64,000 nucleotides of DNA. Source: an uncultured Acetatifactor sp. Lineage in GTDB: Bacteria; Bacillota; Clostridia; Lachnospirales; Lachnospiraceae. Made by a program: the position numbers and the translations under genes. This document shows positions 52,892 to 62,147 of this stretch, piece by piece. The notes beneath the pieces were generated by a model. It worked only from the letters and a program-made list of their open reading frames with translations, searched no databases and had not been told where the DNA came from. Numbering within the stretch: the stretch's first letter is position 1; each line of letters opens with the position of its first letter. Where the stretch lies: assembly GCA_910578185.1 (NCBI GenBank), contig CAJTPN010000011.1, positions 65,229 to 129,228 of the forward strand, in the 5' to 3' direction.

Positions 52892-54778
52892 ATGGAATTT
52901 GACAAAGTAGATGTTTGTGTGGTGGGCGCCGGGCATGCGGGGTGCGAGGCAGCTTTGGCTTGCGCCAGGCTGGGACTGGAAACGGTTATTTTTACCGTTA
53001 GTGTGGACAGCATTGCTCTGATGCCCTGTAATCCTAATATAGGAGGTTCTTCCAAGGGACATTTGGTGAGGGAATTGGATGCCCTTGGGGGAGAAATGGG
53101 AAAAAATATTGATAAAACCTTTATTCAGTCTAAGATGTTGAATGTGTCAAAAGGCCCTGCCGTTCACTCCCTTAGGGCCCAAGCGGATAAGGCGGAATAT
53201 TCCAGGTCCATGAGAAAGATTTTGGAACAACAGGATCATTTAACGATCAAGCAGGCGGAAGTATGTGAAATTTTATGGGAAAAGGTGGAAACAGAGGACT
53301 TTTGCGGGAAAAAGATTACAGGGGTAAAGACTTTTACGGGAGCAATTTATGAGTGCCAGGCGGTTGTGTTGTGTACCGGTACTTACCTGGGAGCCAGGTG
53401 TCTGTGTGGTGAGGCAATTACATATACCGGTCCAAACGGTTTGCAGGCAGCGACACATTTGACTGGCTCTTTGCAGAATATGGGTGTCAGAGTTCGACGC
53501 TTTAAGACAGGAACTCCCGCCAGGATGGATGGACGCAGTATTGATTATTCTAAAATGGAAGAGCAATTTGGTGATCATCCTGTGGTGCCCTTTTCTTTTT
53601 CCACGGACCCGGAGTCCGTACAGAAAGAACAAGTTTCCTGTTGGCTTACCTATACTAATGAAAAAACCCATGAAATTATTCGTCAGAATTTGGACAGATC
53701 TCCCATCTATGCTGGAATAATCGAAGGAACCGGACCCAGATATTGTCCCTCCATAGAAGATAAAGTGGTTAAATTTGCAGAAAAGGAACGTCATCAGGTA
53801 TTTATAGAACCGGAGGGACTTCATACAGGAGAAATGTATGTGGGAGGAATGTCTTCATCACTTCCGGAAGATGTGCAGCTTGCCATGTATCGAACAGTAC
53901 CAGGATTGGAACATTGTAAGATTGTCAGAAATGCCTATGCCATAGAATATGACTGTGTGGACGCAGGGCAGCTTGGAGTCACGTTGGAATTCAAGGATAT
54001 ACATGGGCTGTTCAGCGCCGGTCAGTTTAACGGAAGCAGTGGTTATGAGGAGGCCGCCTGTCAGGGGCTGGTAGCGGGTGTCAACGCAGCCATGTCCATT
54101 TTGGGCAGGGAACCGTTGGTGATCGACAGATCAGAGGGATATATAGGTGTGTTGATAGACGATCTTGTCACAAAGGACAACACGGAACCTTATCGTATGA
54201 TGACTTCACGGGCGGAATATAGATTGCTTTTACGACAGGATAACGCCGACTTAAGGCTCTGCAAAAAAGGATATGAAATTGGATTACTATCGGAGGAAGC
54301 ATATCAGAAGGTATTATTAAAAGAAAAATCAATACAAGAGGAGATTACACGACTGAAGGAAACATCTGTGGGAGCAAGACAGGAAATACAAGACTTTTTA
54401 TATGCACATGGGAGTGCGTCTTTGAAAACCGGCGTCAGTCTTGCTGAACTAATGTGCCGTCCGGAACTGTCTTATGGTATTCTGGAGGAGATTGATAATA
54501 ACAGAAAACCTTTATCAAAAGAAGTGGTGGAGCAGGTTGAAATTGAAATTAAATATGAAGGATATATTGAAAGACAAAGACGTCAGGTAGAACAATATAA
54601 GAAGATGGAAAAGAAGCGGATACCGGAAGAAATTGATTACGATAAGATATCTTCTCTCAGATTGGAAGCCCGACAGAAACTTAAATTCTTTCGACCTGTA
54701 TCCATTGGACAGGCATCCCGGATTTCAGGCGTTTCACCTGCGGACATCTCTGTATTGCTTGTATATCTGGAACATTAA
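52892..54778 (+). CDS. mnmG: tRNA uridine-5-carboxymethylaminomethyl modification enzyme MnmG
   Basis: A 628-residue FAD-dependent enzyme. The FAD-binding N-terminus is VVGAGHAGCEAALA; further family blocks are PCNPNIGGSSKGHLVREL, GTPARMDGRSIDYS, and GQFNGSSGYEEAACQGL. The C-terminal helical region for MnmE binding is complete. It acts with MnmE on tRNA U34. GGAG precedes the ATG. Confidence 0.96.
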   Translation: MEFDKVDVCVVGAGHAGCEAALACARLGLETVIFTVSVDSIALMPCNPNIGGSSKGHLVRELDALGGEMGKNIDKTFIQSKMLNVSKGPAVHSLRAQADKAEYSRSMRKILEQQDHLTIKQAEVCEILWEKVETEDFCGKKITGVKTFTGAIYECQAVVLCTGTYLGARCLCGEAITYTGPNGLQAATHLTGSLQNMGVRVRRFKTGTPARMDGRSIDYSKMEEQFGDHPVVPFSFSTDPESVQKEQVSCWLTYTNEKTHEIIRQNLDRSPIYAGIIEGTGPRYCPSIEDKVVKFAEKERHQVFIEPEGLHTGEMYVGGMSSSLPEDVQLAMYRTVPGLEHCKIVRNAYAIEYDCVDAGQLGVTLEFKDIHGLFSAGQFNGSSGYEEAACQGLVAGVNAAMSILGREPLVIDRSEGYIGVLIDDLVTKDNTEPYRMMTSRAEYRLLLRQDNADLRLCKKGYEIGLLSEEAYQKVLLKEKSIQEEITRLKETSVGARQEIQDFLYAHGSASLKTGVSLAELMCRPELSYGILEEIDNNRKPLSKEVVEQVEIEIKYEGYIERQRRQVEQYKKMEKKRIPEEIDYDKISSLRLEARQKLKFFRPVSIGQASRISGVSPADISVLLVYLEH

Positions 54779-54810
54779 TTTATTCTGCACTTTACTTTAA
54801 CAAAAGTCAA

Positions 54811-54870
54811 ATTTATTCCCGTGAGCATTTGGCGAATGCAGTCAGGGTCAAATACCCGACAGCTTGCTGT
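54811..54870 (-). repeat. Dispersed intergenic repeat, copy C (shortened)
   Basis: On the minus strand it reads as copy B from cagcaagctg through gggtatttgaccct and gcattcgccaaatgctc, then joins directly to the ggaataaat end, lacking about 30 bp of the middle. Lies between mnmG and rsmG. Confidence 0.7.
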
Positions 54871-54925
54871 GTGGTATTTGAATGTAAACAGGATACAGAT
54901 TAGGAAGTTTAGTGGAGAGATAGAT

Positions 54926-54972
54926 AAATCAATACCATGGCATCAGTTTTGCAGATGTCATGGTATTGATTT
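54926..54972. terminator. Strong hairpin between the convergent mnmG and rsmG genes
   Basis: A 19-bp stem with one G-U pair (aaatcaataccatggcatc with its near complement). A-rich on one side and T-rich on the other, it can end transcripts from both directions. Confidence 0.8.
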
Positions 54973-55021
54973 TAAATGCTAATAATTGGTTTTACAGTTG
55001 TTATGGCATTATTTCAAATTG

Positions 55022-55744
55022 TCAGAGCGGTTCCTTATTTGGCAGCCCAGCTTTTCTGGGATATTTGTTCGGTGTGTTTTGCTCTTTTTGAATTATAACC
55101 AAATTTCTGTAAATATCGGAATTTGGCAAGTTAAATTCGATTTGTCCTGTCAATCGGCCGCCCAGAACAGAAATAGCCTTATTGGCATGTGCCAGTTCTT
55201 GAGATATTTTTTCCGATTTATAGGAAATAAATATTCCGTTCTTTTTTACAAAAGGCAGGCAGTATTCGGATAAAGTGGCTAGATTGGCAACAGCTCTTGA
55301 CACGCAAAGGTCAAAGGATTCCCGCAATTTTCCTGGTTTCGCATATTCTTCAGCTCTTCCATGTATTGTCTGCACTTCTGTAATTCCGAGCTTTTCAATT
55401 ACTGTGTCCAGAAAACAAATCCTTTTTTGCAGAGAATCCAGTAGTGTGATATTCAGATGCGGAAAAGCAATTTTCAGGACAAGCCCGGGAAATCCGGCGC
55501 CTGTTCCCACATCAATTACGGATACTGATTTCCTGATATCATATGCCCTTACCAGAGAAAGACTGTCTGTAAAATGTTTTTTCATTACATCATCATACTC
55601 TGTTATGGCAGTCAGATTCATTTTTTCATTCCACTCTACCAACAGTTCATAATACTGTATAAATTGTTTATATTGTTGTTCTGTAAGAGATATATCAAGT
55701 TGATGTAAATCCTTGGAAAACTTATCTAAACTATATTGATTCAC
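55022..55744 (-). CDS. rsmG: 16S rRNA (guanine-527-N7)-methyltransferase
   Basis: About 240 residues. The SAM-binding motif is VIDVGTGAGFPGLVLKIAFP, followed by LLDSLQKRICFLD and CVSRAVANLATLSEY. The ORF opens earlier at a GTG at 55780, but a GTG at 55744 with AAAGG 8 nt upstream gives a more usual N-terminus and clears the upstream stop codon. It lies on the minus strand here, opposite to mnmG, and is probably cotranscribed with the DHH gene upstream. Confidence 0.93.
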   Translation of the reverse strand: MNQYSLDKFSKDLHQLDISLTEQQYKQFIQYYELLVEWNEKMNLTAITEYDDVMKKHFTDSLSLVRAYDIRKSVSVIDVGTGAGFPGLVLKIAFPHLNITLLDSLQKRICFLDTVIEKLGITEVQTIHGRAEEYAKPGKLRESFDLCVSRAVANLATLSEYCLPFVKKNGIFISYKSEKISQELAHANKAISVLGGRLTGQIEFNLPNSDIYRNLVIIQKEQNTPNKYPRKAGLPNKEPL

Positions 55745-55757
55745 TTGTGATGCCTTT

Positions 55758-56687
55758 CTATATTTGATTGGACATTTCACAAAGCTCAGCCAGCATTTTG
55801 GGGAGATCCGTGTTCATGTTTTCGTCGGTAAACTGGCAGGTTCCCACTTTTTTATGACCGCCCCCGTTATATTTCAACATAAGGCTTCCCACATTTACGT
55901 CAGACGTTTTGTTTAATATGCTATATCCCACTGCGGCAGAGCAGCCCTTCCCTCCGCGTCCGCTTACAATCCATGCGGATATATTCTGTTCTGGATACAT
56001 GCTGTAAATCATAAAGCGGTTTCCTGTGTAAATGGGATCAACGCCTCTTAAATCGGATATAATTACGTTACCGTCTACTTTGGTGTGTTCCGCAACCATT
56101 TTTTTGAATTTTTCCGTTTGTTCGTTATATACTTCAATTCTTTCCTGTACGTCGGATAATTCTAAGATTTCTTTGGTACTCATGGTACAACAGGCATGCA
56201 TAAGTTTCTCCATCAACTGATAATTGGAGATGGTAAATTGTCTCCATCTTCCAAGGCCCGTCCTTGGATCCATCAGAAATCCTACCAATATCCAACCTGT
56301 AGGATTCATGATCTCATCAATGGTCAGATTGCCTGAATCCACTTTGTCCACTGCTGCCATCATTTCATCAAACTGAGGAAAGCGCTCTTTTCCGCCGTAA
56401 TATTCATAGATGATTCTTGCACAGGAAGGAGTAATGCGGCTTTCTCCCTTATATTTGCCCTGGAGTTCCAATCTTTCATGTTCACTGGAGTGATGATCAA
56501 ACCAAAGTCCGCACCCTTCCACAAATGGCACATTGGCAAGACAGTCGTTTTCATTCACTTCTACAAGGCCATCCTGCAGATCCTTGGGATGAGCAAACAT
56601 CCAACTGTCAATAATTCCGGCTTCCAGGAGCAATGCTCCGCATGCCAAACCATCAAAATCCGAACGTGTGACTAATCTCATAGCCAT
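55758..56687 (-). CDS. DHH family phosphoesterase
   Basis: A 309-residue DHH/DHHA1 protein. Metal-binding motifs are TRSDFDGLACGA and LWFDHHSSEHERL, and the DHHA1-type end is KYNGGGHKKVGTCQF. Family members include exopolyphosphatases and nanoRNases or c-di-NMP phosphodiesterases. AGGAGG precedes the ATG. It lies directly upstream of rsmG. Confidence 0.85.
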   Translation of the reverse strand: MAMRLVTRSDFDGLACGALLLEAGIIDSWMFAHPKDLQDGLVEVNENDCLANVPFVEGCGLWFDHHSSEHERLELQGKYKGESRITPSCARIIYEYYGGKERFPQFDEMMAAVDKVDSGNLTIDEIMNPTGWILVGFLMDPRTGLGRWRQFTISNYQLMEKLMHACCTMSTKEILELSDVQERIEVYNEQTEKFKKMVAEHTKVDGNVIISDLRGVDPIYTGNRFMIYSMYPEQNISAWIVSGRGGKGCSAAVGYSILNKTSDVNVGSLMLKYNGGGHKKVGTCQFTDENMNTDLPKMLAELCEMSNQI

Positions 56688-57048
56688 ATTTTTATCCTCC
56701 TATTACAATGATTCCTTTTTCTGATTTAAGACTGTTTTATTTTTTAGTTCCGTATTTGCTTTTTTGTGTTATTAGACCGAAACAATGTTGTGGCCTAAAA
56801 TAGAGCCATTAACTTTGCTTTTTATATATTTTATATCTGTATGGGTCTATATGAGTTAAATTATGTAATTCTTTTGCATGTAGATATTTGAATTTTACTA
56901 AGGATACAGAGATAGTATAACATATTATCCGTATTTCTACAAATAAAAATCTTTTCTTATCCTCAATGTTGTAAATATGATTCCATATGGATTCCAACAG
57001 GATTTTTGATTTAAATATAAAAATTTCCTTTTATAAAGGGGTTGATTT

Positions 57049-57078
57049 TGGTATAATAGAATTATTAGTCATGACTAA
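57049..57078 (+). promoter_or_regulatory. Promoter with palindromic operator for the DegS/DegU-like pair
   Basis: Extended -10 TG-G-TATAAT (57049-57057) with no good -35, followed at 57065-57078 by a perfect 14-bp palindrome TTAGTCATGACTAA that covers the predicted start point. This suggests an operator for a dimeric repressor or the cluster's own regulator. The other sequence in 56688-57140 is AT-rich with no gene. Confidence 0.5.
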
Positions 57079-57140
57079 ACTTAAATATTGATATGGCATT
57101 TTCAGTTTAATTTGCAGCTCCGCGCTTGAAAGGTGATAAT

Positions 57141-58109
57141 ATGATATTGGATGATTATAATTCTTTATACGATATATGGAAGGAGCTCTGCCAGGAAGTA
57201 GAGGAGATAGAAGCCCAAATTCAATATAATCTTCAGTGTATCAAGGAAAAGGAGATTTATGTGGATGATTTTTTAAAGTACGAAACAGAAGATTTCAGGG
57301 TGTTTTCTCCCAGAAAAGCGGAAGTGATCCATAAAGAAGAAATTGAGGAAGCAAATATAAAAAAGATGTCTTATCTGGAACAAAATGAAGAATTATATCT
57401 AAAGAAAGATTTACTGGATAACAGAATTAAAAAGTTGGAGGCTGTTTTGAACCGCCAGGATCGAAATTACACCTTTTTAAATATTCAGGAGGAGGACAGG
57501 CAAAGAATTGCCAGGGAACTGCATGATACTTCTTTGCAGAATCTGGCCCATTTAATACATAAGATAGAATTGAGTACAATGTATATTGACAGAGATCCCA
57601 TTCAGGCCAAACTTGAGCTTTCTGTGATCAGAAAACGATTGAAGGAAACAATAGACGAAATCAGAGGAACTATTTTTGATTTACGTCCCATGACGTTTGA
57701 TGATTTGGGCTTAAAGCCGGCTTTGGAAAGATTGTTGATTAATATAAACGGGGAAGGGAAATATGATATTATTTCCGAAATCGAGGAAATAACCTGCGAT
57801 AATAACTTAATATTGTTGTCCTTATATCGGGTTGTACAGGAATCTTTTTGTAATATTGAAAAGCATGCCCATGCGGATAAAATTGTATTTCGTTGTATGG
57901 AGAGAGAAGGGAGATGCATTCTGTTCATTGAGGATAATGGTAAAGGTTTTTTGAAGGGATGTAATGATGGGGAAAGACATTTTGGAATATCGCTGATGAA
58001 GGAAAGAGTGGAGCTTCTAAATGGCAACATTGAAATCATTTCCGAATTGAATAAGGGTACACGAGTCTCTATTGAGATTCCTTTGGATATGATTAACGTT
58101 AAGAGCTAG
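57141..58109 (+). CDS. Soluble sensor histidine kinase, DegS-like
   Basis: A 322-residue kinase without membrane segments. The N-terminal 120 residues are charged and helical (coiled-coil-like). HisKA_3 begins at RIARELHDTSLQNLAHLIH, with the His in ELHD. The ATPase part has VVQESFCNIEKHAHADKI (N-box) and FIEDNGKGF, HFGISLMKERVELL. The cytosolic position and layout are those of DegS, which reads internal signals. ATG 57141 has AAAGG upstream. The response regulator follows after 12 bp. Confidence 0.87.
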   Translation: MILDDYNSLYDIWKELCQEVEEIEAQIQYNLQCIKEKEIYVDDFLKYETEDFRVFSPRKAEVIHKEEIEEANIKKMSYLEQNEELYLKKDLLDNRIKKLEAVLNRQDRNYTFLNIQEEDRQRIARELHDTSLQNLAHLIHKIELSTMYIDRDPIQAKLELSVIRKRLKETIDEIRGTIFDLRPMTFDDLGLKPALERLLININGEGKYDIISEIEEITCDNNLILLSLYRVVQESFCNIEKHAHADKIVFRCMEREGRCILFIEDNGKGFLKGCNDGERHFGISLMKERVELLNGNIEIISELNKGTRVSIEIPLDMINVKS

Positions 58110-58121
58110 AGGAGTGGTGGT

Positions 58122-58766
58122 ATGAGTGTAAAAGTAATGTTGGCGGATGACCATGTTATGATGCGGGAGGGAATCAGGCAGCTGCTTGAATTTGACGGAA
58201 GCATAGAAGTAGTTGATGAAGCCAATGACGGTGAAGAATGTATTGAGAGATTGAAGGTTTCTAAACCTCAGGTACTTTTATTGGATATTAATATGCCTAA
58301 AAAAAATGGGGTTGAAGTTTTAGAGGCAATTAAAAAACTGAAGTTGAATGTAAAGGTTTTAATTTTGACGGTTCATAAAGAGGTGGAATACCTGATAAAA
58401 GCAGTTGATATAGGAGTGGACGGCTATATATTGAAGGATTCTGAATCAGCGGAACTGAAAAAGGCAATTAATACAATTATGGAGGGAGAAACCTATATTA
58501 CTCCTGAGTTAATTCCTGCTTTCAATAACAGACTTATGGCCAGGGACGCCGATAAAGACAAAATAGATTTGTTGACCAGCAGGGAATTGGAGGTATTAAT
58601 ACAAGTGGCCAACGGGATGTTTAATAAAGAAATTGCGGATACTTTGAAAATCAGTGAAAGAACCGTTAAAAATCATATTGCAAATATTTTTAAGAAAATA
58701 GAGGTGTCAGATAGAACACAGGCAGCAGTCTTTGCAATCAAAAACGATATTATTAAATTATTTTAA
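58122..58766 (+). CDS. LuxR/NarL-family response regulator, DegU-like
   Basis: A 214-residue regulator. The receiver has ADDHVMMREGIRQLL, phosphoacceptor Asp in VLLLDINMPKKNGVEVL, and GYILKDSESAEL. The C-terminal HTH is LTSRELEVLIQVANGMFNKEIAD. Partner of the DegS-like kinase. GAGGAG precedes the ATG. Confidence 0.9.
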   Translation: MSVKVMLADDHVMMREGIRQLLEFDGSIEVVDEANDGEECIERLKVSKPQVLLLDINMPKKNGVEVLEAIKKLKLNVKVLILTVHKEVEYLIKAVDIGVDGYILKDSESAELKKAINTIMEGETYITPELIPAFNNRLMARDADKDKIDLLTSRELEVLIQVANGMFNKEIADTLKISERTVKNHIANIFKKIEVSDRTQAAVFAIKNDIIKLF

Positions 58767-59254
58767 GGTTGATTTCAAAAGTTATGGAAATTGTATTTTC
58801 TTTTCACTCTTATGTTTTCATGTTAATTCTTATATATGTATTAATAAAATCAAAGTTCAGTCATATTTGTCGTTGGTATTTTACACATAGAGCATACTGC
58901 TGCTTTGACTCCTTTTATGATATCCGCATAATATTATGACTCCCTTTTTAATAGTGTATACTTATTGAATAAAAATTATAATTACACTGATAAATTGGGA
59001 GATTTTTACTTTTCAGTAAGCAGATAAAGTTAGAATTTATAATTTGATCATAACGGTTGCTTTATCTGAATCAGCAAGAATATACAGAAGAATGCAATTA
59101 TTATGAGTAAAATATAACTTTCGGCTTATTATAGGGCTGCTATGTTATTGCGGATTATGTGATTTTGATAGAGGTTTTCGTTATATTTTAGAATATATGC
59201 AATGGGAACACATTTCCCAAAAGGGAATTATTATTTAAAGGAGCATAGTACCAT
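58767..59254. other. Long AT-rich intergenic region with a possible promoter
   Basis: 488 bp without a reading frame that looks real. A TTGATA (59165-59170), 18-bp spacer and TAGAAT (59189-59194) could be the promoter for the gene at 59255. No known RNA motif was recognised in the remainder. Confidence 0.45.
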
Positions 59255-59710
59255 ATGTTTATTGAAACTGTAAGTCAATTATGTAGCTGTTTTCAGTTGC
59301 CCCCTTGGGGAAAATTTAGAGTGGGTGTGCATTATTCGTTCGAATATTTAATTGATGCAGAGAGAGTAATGGATGATTCAGGTGATATGATTACTTTTCC
59401 GGAAAAGATTTTTAAATCTCATTTTAATAATTTGACTGAAGCGATAACTTCTTATAGTCCTATTTTAATGGATTCCACAATATATTCTATATATTTCATT
59501 ATAAAAGACTTAAATCCCAGCTTGGAGGAGATTAAGGTATATGCAAAAATCAAGAATGTAAATTATATTCAGGCAAAGAAAGCGCTGACAAATGGAAGAA
59601 ATCTGATCTTTTCGGGAAGTGCATATTCTGTAAGAGAAATTTTGAAAAATCTTAATCAATTTCAGGTAAGTTTTGAAATTGAACCTGTATATCCATATTT
59701 AACACAATAA
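59255..59710 (+). CDS. Protein of unknown function
   Basis: A 151-residue soluble protein that I do not recognise. Two parts are visible: an N-terminal half (FQLPPWGKFRVGVHYSFEYL) and a C-terminal half (LEEIKVYAKIKNVNYIQAKK, then LIFSGSAYSVREILKNLNQ) whose pattern recalls the C-terminal fold of ribosomal protein L7/L12-like modules. That likeness is weak and is not used as a call. AAAGGAG precedes the ATG. It lies downstream of the DegS/DegU-like pair but is separated from it by 488 bp. Confidence 0.6.
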   Translation: MFIETVSQLCSCFQLPPWGKFRVGVHYSFEYLIDAERVMDDSGDMITFPEKIFKSHFNNLTEAITSYSPILMDSTIYSIYFIIKDLNPSLEEIKVYAKIKNVNYIQAKKALTNGRNLIFSGSAYSVREILKNLNQFQVSFEIEPVYPYLTQ

Positions 59711-59801
59711 TAATTGTTTCTTTGAATATTAAATATATGATAAACAAAACAAATTGACTATTTATTTAAATAAAATCCGTCTGTATATATCTCCTTGTGA
59801 A

Positions 59802-59831
59802 AAATGGCTATGCGTATCCACATAGCCATTT
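59802..59831. terminator. Hairpin between convergent genes at 59710 and 59906
   Basis: Perfect 11-bp stem (aaatggctatg and its complement) with an 8-nt loop and short A/T runs on both sides. Confidence 0.7.
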
Positions 59832-59905
59832 GTGTAGTAATTTCATTAGAGTTGCTAACGCTTTGAGCAGTCCACTTTGCGGTAGGACTCACCACTAATA
59901 ATATT

Positions 59906-60436
59906 TCATTCGATATTCTCTTTGATTTCGTAAAAACGGTACAACTCCTCTTCAGCATCGTTCAAATCTTTATACATTCTTTGTGTGTTTAGTATATATC
60001 CGGCTTTTTCAATCACTTTCCATGAGGGTACATTTTCATTCCTCACGGTTGCGATGATTCTTTTTGCATTATAACATTTTAGGAAATATTCTGTGTATGC
60101 CTTAATCGCTTCAACAGCATATCCATTGTTTCTATACTGCGCACCGACAAAATAGGTAATTCCTGTTTCCCGGAGGTCTTCATAATAGGAACATCCAACA
60201 GAACCAACAACCACAGCTCCGTCCTTTAAGGTTATTGTATAAGCCAGATAATCCATATTGGGATTATCTCTAAGTGCAAAATATTTTGCCTCAGTTATCC
60301 ATTCTGTTATCCAATTGCTGCAGTCTTTGTCAAATCCACAGTCGTTTAGGGTTCCGTCTGCCGCCATTATGGCAAACGGAACTGCATCATCTGTTTTTAT
60401 ATTCCTGATCAACAATCTCTTAGTTTCAATCTGCAT
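59906..60436 (-). CDS. GNAT acetyltransferase, RimJ/RimL-like
   Basis: A 176-residue protein beginning QIETKRLLIRNIKTDDA, the start of RimJ/RimL-type acetyltransferases, with an acetyl-CoA region AQYRNNGYAVEAIKAY (R-N-N-G-Y-A) and VPSWKVIEKAGYIL. GGAGG before ATG 60436 rules out the earlier opening. Reads out from the DUF1062 gene, 30 bp away. Confidence 0.85.
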   Translation of the reverse strand: MQIETKRLLIRNIKTDDAVPFAIMAADGTLNDCGFDKDCSNWITEWITEAKYFALRDNPNMDYLAYTITLKDGAVVVGSVGCSYYEDLRETGITYFVGAQYRNNGYAVEAIKAYTEYFLKCYNAKRIIATVRNENVPSWKVIEKAGYILNTQRMYKDLNDAEEELYRFYEIKENIE

Positions 60437-60465
60437 TAACAAAACCTCCGTATTTTCCCTGCCGT

Positions 60466-61050
60466 TTATGTTACCATAGAAAACAGACAATGGCTGATGC
60501 TGAAGGAAATAGACTGTGGTAATTCCGTCATTAATTCTATCTCTCTCTTATCCAACAGACTTTTAACCTGGTTTCGGGACAGCCCTAAAACTATAGCAAT
60601 CTGCTTTTCTGAACGAATTTTCATTTGATAGGGATTCCTTACCGTGATTATGATCTGTTCTCCAAATCCGCTGTTTTCTATGGTTTCATGCAGTTTAACC
60701 AAACCATAATTTAGTCTGTCAAAATCAATAACTGCTCTATTTGTCTGAAATAACTGCATATTTTTACCATACATTTCCGCAAGCTGTTCGTCATTGTCTA
60801 AAAAACACTGATATTCTTCTTTTGTTATGGAAGAGACCTTCTTGCGTTCACAAATTGCAAGATTAAGCGTATGCTTGCATTCCACACATTGATATATAAG
60901 CCAAATATCCAGTATGTGTCCATTGGCATTGATGCGAAATTTTTTTGTGTTTATATAATGTGTCTTTCTACCACATTTAGGACAATTCCTGATAATCCAA
61001 AAGGAATCCTTCAGTACAATTTTATATTCAATTTTTCTCAAATAGCTCAT
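60466..61050 (-). CDS. DUF1062 family protein
   Basis: A 194-residue protein with two CxxC pairs near the start (NCPKCGRK and YQCVECKHTLNL) that look like a zinc ribbon, followed by a region with a helix-turn-helix-like ending (KQIAIVLGLSRNQVKSLLD). This fits DUF1062, function unknown. ATG 61050 has GGAG 6 nt upstream; the ATG at 61056 lies too close to it. Together with the GNAT gene downstream it forms a likely pair. Confidence 0.75.
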   Translation of the reverse strand: MSYLRKIEYKIVLKDSFWIIRNCPKCGRKTHYINTKKFRINANGHILDIWLIYQCVECKHTLNLAICERKKVSSITKEEYQCFLDNDEQLAEMYGKNMQLFQTNRAVIDFDRLNYGLVKLHETIENSGFGEQIIITVRNPYQMKIRSEKQIAIVLGLSRNQVKSLLDKREIELMTELPQSISFSISHCLFSMVT

Positions 61051-61214
61051 ATGCATCTCCTGCTCATTTTATGTTATGATGCATGGGCTATTACATTATT
61101 CCGTTCTATTTTTAATAATTATATGCAATAGCCATGCTATGCAAAATAAACAGGTGTAGTCATAAAAGGTCTTTCTCCTATCGTTATATTTTCAATGCAA
61201 ATCTGTTAAAATTA

Positions 61215-62144
61215 TCATAGTTCGCCTTGAGCAAACAGATTATCTTTTCCCATACCGCATACAAACGGATTAGAGTCATAATAATGACAAAAATCCAAAA
61301 AGTCAGAACGCTGTTTTGAATCATTCATAATTTTCACAAGCAATTCTCTTGGAAGTGTTCTTGCATATGCCCCGGGACCTGCCAGTTTAATATTTTTTGC
61401 GCCGTAATATTTCAATATATCCTCTAATTCATCCGGCATAAAAGTGTATGTGATGCACCACGGTGTACCTCCATTTTCATATTCGGCAATCTCACTCTCC
61501 CCACCTATAAGCCCGTCCTTGTACAGCTTCCCAGCAGCATCCTTGCTGAAATGATATGCTTCAATGGCATTTTCCTTATTGCCAATGCACCATTTTACGA
61601 AAGGATCATCACAAGTTTCATCTAATATGAATTGGTACTTTTGCATTGGATTTGCCAAATATGGGAGAGAACCCAAACGGCTTGATACACTGACCATAAT
61701 CCGTTTGCGGCATATGCGTACAAGTTCGCCGATCACCTTTTTCTGATTGGGATAAGTATACGAAATAGGGGCGTCAAAGGAAATTACCATATCGAAGGAT
61801 TTATCGTTGAAACTCTTCAAGTCCTCCAATGCGCCTTTCACAAAGGTTATTTTGTCAAGAACTCCTGCTTTTGCCGCCAATTCCTTTGCCTTATCTATCA
61901 TAGGCTGCGATATGTCAAAATGTGTAACCGCACAGCCTTTTTTTGCAAGGAGAATGGAAAACCTTCCACATCCTGCACCACCGTCAAACACCGTCTTTAT
62001 TCCATCCAAATGTGAGAGCAGCTCCTTTTCTATATGGCTCTTTTGGATAATGTCATCAATAAAGGTTTCCTCACGGCGGCTTTCTAATTCACCTTTTTCC
62101 GGCCTATTCCACAAACGTTCCGATATTTTTCTGCTATAATCCAT
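61215..62144 (-). CDS. SAM-dependent methyltransferase
   Basis: A 309-residue class I methyltransferase. Motif I is VFDGGAGCGRFSILLAKKGC, followed by VTHFDISQPMIDKAKELA and FDMVISFDAPISY. The long C-terminal part (FMPDELEDILKYYGAKNIKL) resembles antibiotic- or small-molecule-modifying methyltransferases. AAAGGAG precedes the ATG. It starts 3 bp after the stop of the other methyltransferase gene. Confidence 0.82.
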   Translation of the reverse strand: MDYSRKISERLWNRPEKGELESRREETFIDDIIQKSHIEKELLSHLDGIKTVFDGGAGCGRFSILLAKKGCAVTHFDISQPMIDKAKELAAKAGVLDKITFVKGALEDLKSFNDKSFDMVISFDAPISYTYPNQKKVIGELVRICRKRIMVSVSSRLGSLPYLANPMQKYQFILDETCDDPFVKWCIGNKENAIEAYHFSKDAAGKLYKDGLIGGESEIAEYENGGTPWCITYTFMPDELEDILKYYGAKNIKLAGPGAYARTLPRELLVKIMNDSKQRSDFLDFCHYYDSNPFVCGMGKDNLFAQGEL

Positions 62145-62147
62145 AAT

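Noticed and set aside
56809..56997. 62-codon minus-strand frame upstream of the DegS-like gene
   Set aside because: AT-rich chance frame without ribosome site or recognisable sequence.
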